DNA of 5,595 nucleotides from Bacteroidaceae bacterium (GTDB lineage: Bacteria > Bacteroidota > Bacteroidia > Bacteroidales > Bacteroidaceae): the NCBI GenBank assembly GCA_017472905.1, contig JAFUNW010000216.1:1-5595 (forward strand). Reading direction: 5' to 3'. This document shows, piece by piece, positions 1 through 5,595 of this stretch. Within the stretch, counting starts at the first letter, position 1, and each line of letters opens with the position of its first letter. Below the pieces are notes generated by a model. That model ran no database searches. It was not told the origin of the DNA and saw only the letters and a list, made by a program, of their open reading frames with translations. A program made the position numbers and the translations under genes.

Positions 1-1815
1 AAATACCATGGTCTTCTTGTCATTCCGATTCCGGAACTTGATGATGAGAATCATGTACTTCTTTCCTCGCTTGACGAGACGGTGATCCAGCATGGTGCCG
101 AGTTTAACCTCGGTTTGCATAAGTATCAAGGAAATACTTACAGTCCGGCCGGACATAAGTATATCCGTGAATTTGAGTGGGAAAAAGTACCCACAACCAT
201 TTATCGAGTAGGTGGAGTGGTGTTGAAGAAAGAAAAAGCTTTCGTACATCATGAAAACCGTATTCTTATCCGTTACACCCTTGTTGAAGCTCATTCGCCA
301 ACGATTCTTCGCTTGCGTCCGTTTCTGGCATTCCGCAGTGTACGGCAATATACCCATGAGAATGGGCAGGCCAGCCGCGATTATCAGATGGTGGAAAATG
401 GAATCAAGACCTGTATGTATCCCGGTTATCCCGAACTTTACATGCAACTTAACAAAAAGAACGAGTTTCATTTCCAACCAGATTGGTATCGAGGCATAGA
501 ATATCCGAAAGAGCAAGAGCGCGGATATGCTTTCAATGAAGATCTGTATGTCCCGGGATATTTCGAGGTGGAAATCAAGAAAGGCGAGAGTGTAGTCTTC
601 TCGGGGGGTGTTTCTGAAGTCTCTACACGGACATTGAAGAAGAATTTTGACGATGAGGTGGCCGTTCGTGCACCTCGCGACAGTTTCTACCATTGTTTGG
701 TAAATGCAGCTCATCAGTTTCACAACAAACAGGGCGACCGTAATTACGTATTGGCCGGCTATCCTTGGTTTAAATGTCGTGCCCGCGACATGTTCATTGC
801 TTTGCCTGGATTGACCTTGGCTGTTGATGAAATCAACGAGTTTGAGCAAGCTATGGAAACAGCTCGTGAAGCCATCATGGATTTCATTGAAGAACGTCCT
901 TCGAAATGCAAGGTTTATGAAATGGAGCATCCCGATGTCTTGTTGTGGGCAATATGGACCTTGCAGCAATATGCTAAGATTATTTCGCCCAAGAAATGCT
1001 GGGAAAAATATGGCGAATTGATGGACATCATTATGGATTATGTACGTAGCGGTAAGCATAACAACCTATTCCTGCATCAGAATGGTCTGCTCTATACCAA
1101 TGGACAAGACAAGGCTGTTACTTGGATGAACTCAACGGCAAACGGACGTCCTGTTGTTGCGCGTACAGGATACATTGTTGAGGTGAATGCATTGTGGTAC
1201 AATGCACTTCGTTTTGTAGCTGATATGTTTGTAAATAACGGACGTGAACCGGAAGGAAAGACGTTGGAAGCTTTGGCAGAAACGGTGAAACAATCGTTTG
1301 TTGAAACATTCTTGAATGAATATGGCTATTTGTTTGATTATGTCGATGGCTATATGATGGATTGGAGTGTTCGACCGAACATGATTTTTGCTGTTGCATT
1401 TGACTATTCTCCGCTAGACGCACATCAGAAAAAGAAAGTGCTTGACATTGTTACGAAAGAGTTGTTGACTCCCAAAGGTTTGCGCTCATTGAGTCCGAAG
1501 AGCGGAGGATACAATCCGAACTATGTCGGCCCTCAAACACAGCGCGACTATGCCTATCATCAGGGAACGGCATGGCCTTGGTTGGCCGGTTTCTATTTCG
1601 AAGCTTACTTGCGAGTTTACAAGATGAGTGCATTGGGCTTTATCGAGCGTCAGTTGATTGGATATGAAGCCGAGATGAATTCTCATTGCGTAGGTTCTAT
1701 TCCGGAGTTGTTCGATGGAAATCCACCTTTCAAAGGTCGCGGTGCAGTTTCTTTTGCCATGAATGTGGCTGAGATTTTGAGAACGTTGTATTTGTTGAGT
1801 AAGTATGACTTATAA
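1..1815 (+). CDS. Glycogen debranching enzyme (GH133/GDE family), 5'-truncated
   Basis: The frame is open from base 1, so the start lies upstream and the GTG at 82 is internal. 604 residues are visible. The first are KYHGLLV, the conserved start block of the GDE N-terminal domain, so I estimate that about 40 residues are missing. Visible residues 1 to about 195 form that beta-rich N-domain. Residues from about 215 to 600 form the (alpha/alpha)6 amylo-alpha-1,6-glucosidase domain. Family blocks seen are GYPWFKCRARD (757-789), HPDVLLWAIW (Asp at 934-936, candidate general acid), VNALWYNAL, HQGTAWPW (1558-1581) and PELFDG (Glu at 1705-1707, candidate general base). The usual WGRD motif reads RARD and the usual TWMD reads TWMN (Asn at 1129-1131). 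The family hydrolyses alpha-1,6 branch glucose of glycogen in the cytoplasm. The neighbouring synthase-like and GH57 genes support a glycogen role. Family assignment is firm; exact specificity is inferred. Confidence 0.93.
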   Translation, partial: KYHGLLVIPIPELDDENHVLLSSLDETVIQHGAEFNLGLHKYQGNTYSPAGHKYIREFEWEKVPTTIYRVGGVVLKKEKAFVHHENRILIRYTLVEAHSPTILRLRPFLAFRSVRQYTHENGQASRDYQMVENGIKTCMYPGYPELYMQLNKKNEFHFQPDWYRGIEYPKEQERGYAFNEDLYVPGYFEVEIKKGESVVFSGGVSEVSTRTLKKNFDDEVAVRAPRDSFYHCLVNAAHQFHNKQGDRNYVLAGYPWFKCRARDMFIALPGLTLAVDEINEFEQAMETAREAIMDFIEERPSKCKVYEMEHPDVLLWAIWTLQQYAKIISPKKCWEKYGELMDIIMDYVRSGKHNNLFLHQNGLLYTNGQDKAVTWMNSTANGRPVVARTGYIVEVNALWYNALRFVADMFVNNGREPEGKTLEALAETVKQSFVETFLNEYGYLFDYVDGYMMDWSVRPNMIFAVAFDYSPLDAHQKKKVLDIVTKELLTPKGLRSLSPKSGGYNPNYVGPQTQRDYAYHQGTAWPWLAGFYFEAYLRVYKMSALGFIERQLIGYEAEMNSHCVGSIPELFDGNPPFKGRGAVSFAMNVAEILRTLYLLSKYDL

Positions 1816-1816
1816 A

Positions 1817-1824
1817 TAAGGAGG
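1817..1824 (+). promoter_or_regulatory. Strong Shine-Dalgarno site for the glycosyltransferase gene
   Basis: TAAGGAGG ends 8 bases before the ATG at 1833, a textbook SD and spacing. At least AAGGAGG should pair with the 16S rRNA 3' end. It overlaps the 8-base palindrome AGGGCCCT (1822-1829). This is notable because Bacteroidota mostly do not rely on SD pairing, and the GH57 gene in the same operon has none. It confirms the ATG at 1833 as the start. Confidence 0.7.
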
Positions 1825-1832
1825 GCCCTAGT

Positions 1833-3101
1833 ATGAAAGTATTAATGTTTGGATGGGAATTTCCTCCCAAAATATTAGGTGGTTTGGCTGTAGCCTCTTA
1901 TGGAATCACCAAAGGATTGAGTTTGCAAGGGGATGTGGAAACTACATTCTGTTTGCCCAAACCCACCGGTGAGGAAGAGAAGTTCTTGAACATCATCGGA
2001 ATGAATCAAGTGCCTATTGTTTGGCGAGATATGAACTACGATTATTTGAAGTCTCGTCTGCCGAATTATATGACGCCGGAGCAATATTATGCATTTCGTG
2101 ACCATATCTATGCCGACTTCTCTTACATGCACGTGAACGACTTGGGTTGTATGGAGTTTGCCGGAGGTTATCCGAAAAATTTGCATGAAGAGATTAATAA
2201 CTACTCGATTATAGCGGGTGTGGTAGCTCGTCAACAAGAGTTCGACATCATTCATGCACACGATTGGTTAACCTATCCTGCCGGAGTGCATGCAAAGATG
2301 GTAAGCGGTAAACCGTTGTGTATTCACGTTCATGCCACTGACTTTGACCGTTCGCGTGGTAAAGTGAATCCGACAGTTTATTCCATAGAGAAAGACGGTA
2401 TGGACCATGCCGATTGCATCATGTGCGTATCGGAATTGACTCGTCAAACGGTGATTCATCAGTATCATCAAGACCCCCGCAAGTGTGTGGCCATGCACAA
2501 TGCCGTTTATCCGTTGTCGCAAGAGTTGCAGGATATTCCTCGGGTGGATCATCCCAAAGAGAAAGTGGTAACTTTCTTAGGACGTATTACTATGCAGAAA
2601 GGACCGGAGTATTTTGTAGAAGCAGCAGCTTTGGTCTTGCAACGCACACGAAACATCCGCTTCGTCATGGCCGGTTCGGGAGATATGTTGGACGCCATGA
2701 TAAATTTGGCTGCCGCGCGAGGTATTGCCGACCGATTCCATTTCCCTGGTTTCCAACGCGGCAAACAGGTGTATGAAGCCTATAAGAACAGTGACGTCTT
2801 TGTTATGCCTTCGGTGTCAGAACCTTTTGGTATTGCTCCGTTGGAGGCGATGCAGTGCGGTACACCTTCCATTATCTCCAAGCAGTCCGGTTGTGGAGAA
2901 ATATTGGAGAATGTCATCAAGGTGGATTATTGGGATATCAACGCTATGGCTGATGCCATTTACTCCATCTGTACGAATCCTTCACTCTTCAAGTATCTGC
3001 AGGAAGAGGGCAAGAAAGAGGTCGATGGCATTACTTGGGAAAAGGTAGGCCTCAAGCATCGTGCCATTTATGATGAGTTAATCAGAAAATATGCAAAATA
3101 G
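1833..3101 (+). CDS. Glycogen-synthase-like GT-B glycosyltransferase (GT5/GT4 type)
   Basis: This 422-residue cytoplasmic protein is a retaining GT-B glycosyltransferase and the likely glycogen synthase of the operon. Its N-domain resembles GlgA/GT5: WEFPPKILGGL (residues 8-18, with K13 and GGL at the nucleotide-sugar site), HAHDW (141-145) and HVHATDFDRSRGK, whose H167 matches the active-site His of glycogen synthases. The C-domain carries GRITMQKG (R251 and K256, the donor-phosphate pair), MAGSGD, and the EX7E motif SEPFGIAPLE (E330 and E338), followed by AMQCGTP. That EX7E block reads more like GT4 or archaeal GT5 than E. coli GlgA, and the protein is shorter than the roughly 480-residue GlgA. 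I therefore cannot say whether the donor is ADP- or UDP-glucose. It starts 17 bases after the debranching gene, with a strong SD. No frameshift or missing key motif is seen. Confidence 0.9.
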   Translation: MKVLMFGWEFPPKILGGLAVASYGITKGLSLQGDVETTFCLPKPTGEEEKFLNIIGMNQVPIVWRDMNYDYLKSRLPNYMTPEQYYAFRDHIYADFSYMHVNDLGCMEFAGGYPKNLHEEINNYSIIAGVVARQQEFDIIHAHDWLTYPAGVHAKMVSGKPLCIHVHATDFDRSRGKVNPTVYSIEKDGMDHADCIMCVSELTRQTVIHQYHQDPRKCVAMHNAVYPLSQELQDIPRVDHPKEKVVTFLGRITMQKGPEYFVEAAALVLQRTRNIRFVMAGSGDMLDAMINLAAARGIADRFHFPGFQRGKQVYEAYKNSDVFVMPSVSEPFGIAPLEAMQCGTPSIISKQSGCGEILENVIKVDYWDINAMADAIYSICTNPSLFKYLQEEGKKEVDGITWEKVGLKHRAIYDELIRKYAK

Positions 3102-3125
3102 GAAAATTTAAAATAACAATAAGAT

Positions 3126-4544
3126 ATGAAAACAATTTGTCTTTATTTCGAGATACATCAGATTATTCATCTGAAACGCTACCGCTGCTTCGATATTGGA
3201 CGTGACCATTATTATTATGACGATTACGAAAATGAACGAAGCATTACGGATATAGCAGAACGCTCATATATTCCGGCTTTAAGTACGTTGATAGAGATGG
3301 CCAAGAGCAACGAAGGTGCATTCAAGGTGGCTCTTTCACTTTCGGGTGTAGGTTTGGAACAGTTGGAAATCTATGCTCCACGTGTTGTAGAATTGTTGCA
3401 TGAGCTCAACGATACAGGATGTTGCGAATTCCTTTGCGAACCCTATTCTCATGGTTTGTCTTCGTTGGCTAATGAGGAGTGCTTCCGCGAGGATGTAGAG
3501 AATATGCGTAAGAAAATTAAGCAGATGTTTGGAAAAGAGCCGAAAGTATTCCGCAATTCCAGCTTGATTTATTCAAACGAGATTGGTGCAATGGTTGCCG
3601 ATATGGGCTTTAAAGGTATGTTGACCGAAGGAGCCAAACATGTGTTGGGTTGGAAGAGTCCGCACTACCTCTATCATTGTGCTTATAACCACAACCTGAA
3701 ATTGTTATTGCGCGACTTCAAATTGTCGGACGATATCAGTCTTCGTTTCAATAATTCCGATTGGAATGAATATCCATTATTTGCCGATCGCTATATCGGA
3801 TGGATTGATGAGCTTCCGGCAGAAGAGCAGGTAATCAATATCTTTATGGAACTTTCCGCATTGGGTATTTCACAACCTTTGTCTTCAAACATTCTGGAGT
3901 TCTTGAAAGCTTTGCCTATCTGTGCGAAAGAGAAAGGCATCACTTTCTCTACTCCTTCGGAGGTTATTTCAAAACTGAAATCAGTCGATCAAGTAGATGT
4001 TCCATATCCCATGTCATGGGTGGACGAAGAGCGTGACATCAGTTGTTGGTTAGGAAATGTAATGCAACGCGAAGCATTTGACAAATTGTATAGTGTTGCT
4101 GAGCGTGTGCATTTGTGTACCGATCGCCGTATTAAACAAGATTGGAGCTATATGCAGGCTAGCAACAACTTCCGTTTTATGACAACCAAGAATACCGGCA
4201 TTTGGTTGAATCGTGGAATTTACGATTCTCCTTTCGATGCTTTCACCAACTACATGAATATCTTGGGCGATTTCATCAGCCGTGTGAATGCATTGTATCC
4301 GGTAGAAATGGATAATGAAGAGTTGAATGCTTTGCTTACAACAATCAAGAATCAAGGTGAAGAGTTGGAAATTCTTCATAAAGAGATAGACAAACTTCAG
4401 GCTAAATTGGCAAAAGTTTCTCCGGAGAGTACTAAAAAGGAAGCAGCTCCCAAGAAAAAAGCAGCTCCGGTAAAGAAAGAAACAGCTAAGAAACCGGCTG
4501 CAAAGAAAGAATCGGCTAAGAAAACAGCCAAGAAAGCTGAATAA
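3126..4544 (+). CDS. GH57 alpha-amylase-like protein, catalytic residues replaced
   Basis: This 472-residue cytoplasmic protein has no signal peptide. Its GH57 core spans about residues 1-390. Recognisable blocks are EIHQIIHL (9-16, region 1, H11-Q12), GCCEFLCEPYSHG (98-110, region 2), FRNSSLIY (142-149, region 3), IFMELSALG (239-247, region 4), FSTPSEV (region 5) and WLGNVMQ (308-314). In active GH57 alpha-amylases region 3 reads roughly FRNTELIY, where Glu is the nucleophile; here that position is S146. Region 4 normally reads roughly MDYETFG, where Asp is the acid/base; here it is E242. A coiled coil (about 398-429) and a Lys/Ala tail (432-472) follow. It is probably a glucan-binding or scaffold protein of glycogen metabolism; weak or altered activity remains possible. 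It starts 24 bases after the glycosyltransferase, behind an A-rich leader with no SD, which is usual for this phylum. A terminator follows. Confidence 0.92.
   Translation: MKTICLYFEIHQIIHLKRYRCFDIGRDHYYYDDYENERSITDIAERSYIPALSTLIEMAKSNEGAFKVALSLSGVGLEQLEIYAPRVVELLHELNDTGCCEFLCEPYSHGLSSLANEECFREDVENMRKKIKQMFGKEPKVFRNSSLIYSNEIGAMVADMGFKGMLTEGAKHVLGWKSPHYLYHCAYNHNLKLLLRDFKLSDDISLRFNNSDWNEYPLFADRYIGWIDELPAEEQVINIFMELSALGISQPLSSNILEFLKALPICAKEKGITFSTPSEVISKLKSVDQVDVPYPMSWVDEERDISCWLGNVMQREAFDKLYSVAERVHLCTDRRIKQDWSYMQASNNFRFMTTKNTGIWLNRGIYDSPFDAFTNYMNILGDFISRVNALYPVEMDNEELNALLTTIKNQGEELEILHKEIDKLQAKLAKVSPESTKKEAAPKKKAAPVKKETAKKPAAKKESAKKTAKKAE
4419..4541 (+). repeat. Lys/Ala/Pro-rich low-complexity tail of the GH57 protein
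   Basis: Residues 432-472 contain 15 Lys and 10 Ala in 41 positions, plus Pro, Glu, Ser and Thr, and no aromatic or large hydrophobic residue apart from one Val. From residue 450 KK doublets recur every 5 residues (last step 4), as in AKKPAAKKESAKKTAKK. At DNA level the unit is roughly GCTAAGAAA with variants. The composition resembles histone-H1-like and AlgP-type bacterial tails. It should be disordered and strongly basic. Confidence 0.85.
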
Positions 4545-4574
4545 GGATAATGTGCCGTAGAGCATATCTGACAG

Positions 4575-4618
4575 AAAAGCATCAATGAGTAAAATCGTTG
4601 ATGCTTTTTTCTTTTTTT
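4575..4618 (+). terminator. Intrinsic terminator closing the glycogen operon
   Basis: The arms AAAAGCATCAA (4575-4585) and TTGATGCTTTT (4598-4608) pair perfectly over 11 bp. A U-G, a G-C and an A-U pair can extend the stem, leaving a loop of about 6 bases. The T tract 4605-4618 is interrupted by one C at 4611. It begins 31 bases after the GH57 stop, so the operon should end here and the downstream gene should have its own promoter. Confidence 0.9.
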
Positions 4619-4709
4619 ACTGATAGTTTAAGCATTGTTTATGTCTCTTTAATAATGTAGAAATTAAAAGACAAATAACATAAGTTTAACTATTCATAAG
4701 AAGAATGCA

Positions 4710-5595
4710 ATGAAAAAGAAGATTTCAGTGAAGTTGTTTTGGACAGTGCTTTGGAATGGTATCTGTCAAATGTTTCGGTCAATTGCCAAAGTTTTTGGTT
4801 ACAAAGATGGTACAACGTATGGTAAAGTCTTGTGGCGTGTTTTTGCAACCAGCTTTGTCACTTTATTTACTTTGTTTACCTTTTTGTTTGTTTATTACTT
4901 TATAGACGGGATGGTGTATCGTCAATGGATTCGTCCGCATACATCGGAAAGGGTGTATGATGTTAAATACATCAGTAAAGACATTCTTCATCAAAGATTA
5001 TACTATGGAAACAGCGGGCGGATTTATAGTAAGAAGCTTGATAAAGTTGTTTTGGATAAGGTCGATTGGGTTTATAATTCTTATAACAACGATTCTTTGG
5101 CTGTGTTCGCGAAAGAAGGTAAGCGTGGATATTTAAATCGTTATACCGGTGAAGTAGTGATACCGACTTTGTATACTCGTGCTTGGGTCTTCTCGGAAGG
5201 ATTGGCAGCTGTGGAATATGAAGGACGCCTTGTATTCATAAACCATGCAGGCGAAATAGTTATTGATAATAATTTGACTGTATATCCGGACGATCCACGT
5301 TATGCATTCCATGATGGTTATTGTATAGTACAAGATGTAGTGAGTAATAAATCCGGATTAATCGACCGAAAAGGAAATTGGGTCTTGAATCCGGAATATG
5401 ATGCCATTTATCATGACTATTCTTTCTGGAAAGTTCAGAAAGCCAATCTGTACGGACTGTTTTCTGAAAATATGGATACCTTGTTTGCCGTTGAAAATCC
5501 TCAAATTAATCTTACAAAGGAGGTTATAGAGGTTCGTTTCCCGAATCACACTGCTAAACATTTTGACCATAAAGGAAACTTGCTTGTTGATTTTG
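4710..5595 (+). CDS. Membrane-anchored WG-repeat protein, 3'-truncated
   Basis: An ATG at 4710 opens a frame of 295 codons with no stop before the window edge, so the C-terminus is missing. A weak purine stretch AGAAG lies 6 bases upstream. The nearby ATG at 4705 hits a stop after two codons. The N-terminus is basic (MKKK). A single strongly hydrophobic helix covers about residues 42-66, flanked by Arg43, which suggests an N-in signal anchor with the bulk in the periplasm. Residues 8-22 are also rather hydrophobic and may lie on the membrane. From about residue 120 to the edge there are four to five degenerate WG-type beta repeats. WG-repeat proteins are common in Bacteroidota, but their function is poorly defined. 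This gene is separated from the glycogen operon by a terminator, so no functional link is implied. I do not recognise a specific named protein. Confidence 0.85.
   Translation, partial: MKKKISVKLFWTVLWNGICQMFRSIAKVFGYKDGTTYGKVLWRVFATSFVTLFTLFTFLFVYYFIDGMVYRQWIRPHTSERVYDVKYISKDILHQRLYYGNSGRIYSKKLDKVVLDKVDWVYNSYNNDSLAVFAKEGKRGYLNRYTGEVVIPTLYTRAWVFSEGLAAVEYEGRLVFINHAGEIVIDNNLTVYPDDPRYAFHDGYCIVQDVVSNKSGLIDRKGNWVLNPEYDAIYHDYSFWKVQKANLYGLFSENMDTLFAVENPQINLTKEVIEVRFPNHTAKHFDHKGNLLVDF
5067..5595 (+). repeat. Degenerate WG-type protein repeats
   Basis: Repeats of about 30-40 residues follow the pattern EGLAxVxxxGKxGYIDxxGxxVIPxxY. Approximate units in protein residues are 120-152 (KRGYLN, TGEVVIP), 155-187 (FSEGLAAVEYEGRLVFIN), 199-228 (KSGLIDRKGNWVLNP) and 230-263 (LYGLF). 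A possible fifth unit at 272-295 contains HFDHKGNLLVDF and runs off the edge. The repeats have diverged beyond nucleotide-level recognition. Boundaries are by eye. Confidence 0.65.

Noticed and set aside
82..84. GTG as the start of the debranching enzyme
   Set aside because: The same frame is open back to base 1 and encodes the conserved KYHGLLV block, so this codon is internal.
603..608. Run of six G as a possible slippage or phase-variation site
   Set aside because: It is short, the frame is continuous through a conserved domain, and there is no alternative product, so nothing supports a switch.
1118..2261. Several minus-strand frames of 60-128 codons across the debranching and glycosyltransferase genes
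   Set aside because: They have no recognisable domains and lie fully inside well-supported plus-strand genes.
4008..4020. CCCATGTCATGGG inverted repeat
   Set aside because: It falls in codons for a conserved PMSWV segment of GH57 and lacks a loop suitable for a hairpin, so it is likely coincidental.
4050..4565. Minus-strand 171-codon frame opposite the GH57 gene
   Set aside because: It is the antisense of conserved GH57 coding sequence. Its Phe/Leu/Cys/Ser-rich part is just the complement of the lysine-codon tail, and part of it lies over the terminator spacer.
4681..4688. TAAGTTTA as a Bacteroides-type -7 promoter box (TAnnTTTG) for the WG-repeat gene
   Set aside because: The last base does not match and there is no TTG or TTTG -33 element at the expected 19-21 base spacing; the nearest TTG at 4635 is too far. 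A promoter is expected in 4619-4709, but I cannot place it.
5133..5570. Two minus-strand frames of 66 and 70 codons at the right end
   Set aside because: They overlap the plus-strand WG-repeat gene, whose repeat pattern is clear, and they show no family features.

Overview
The window looks like chromosomal DNA of a gut-type Bacteroidota species (Bacteroides, Phocaeicola or Prevotella). The reasons are moderately AT-rich coding sequence, proteins that closely match what I recall of Bacteroides glycogen-locus proteins, and mostly A-rich leaders rather than Shine-Dalgarno (SD) sites. I cannot fix the species from sequence alone. All four genes lie on the + strand and nothing here looks mobile.

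Positions 1-4618 hold the end of a glycogen-metabolism operon. It runs: a glycogen debranching enzyme (GH133/GDE type, 5' end cut by the window), a glycogen-synthase-like GT-B glycosyltransferase, and a GH57 alpha-amylase-like protein. The gaps are 17 and 24 bases. The unit ends at a strong intrinsic terminator (4575-4618). The likely division of labour is that the glycosyltransferase extends alpha-1,4-glucan, the debranching enzyme trims alpha-1,6 branches, and the GH57 protein binds or remodels the polymer. By my motif alignment the GH57 protein lacks both catalytic residues of true GH57 enzymes. It also ends in a coiled coil and a Lys/Ala-rich tail, so it may be a binding or scaffold protein rather than a hydrolase.

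Positions 4619-4709 are an AT-rich spacer. A separate gene begins at 4710 and runs off the right edge. It encodes a membrane-anchored WG-repeat protein of unknown function. It has no stop codon within the window.

The points most worth a second look are the catalytically substituted GH57 protein, its histone-H1-like tail, the altered active-site motifs of the debranching enzyme, and the unusually strong SD (with an overlapping palindrome) in front of the glycosyltransferase. I see no CRISPR array, tRNA, rRNA, insertion sequence or phage signature.
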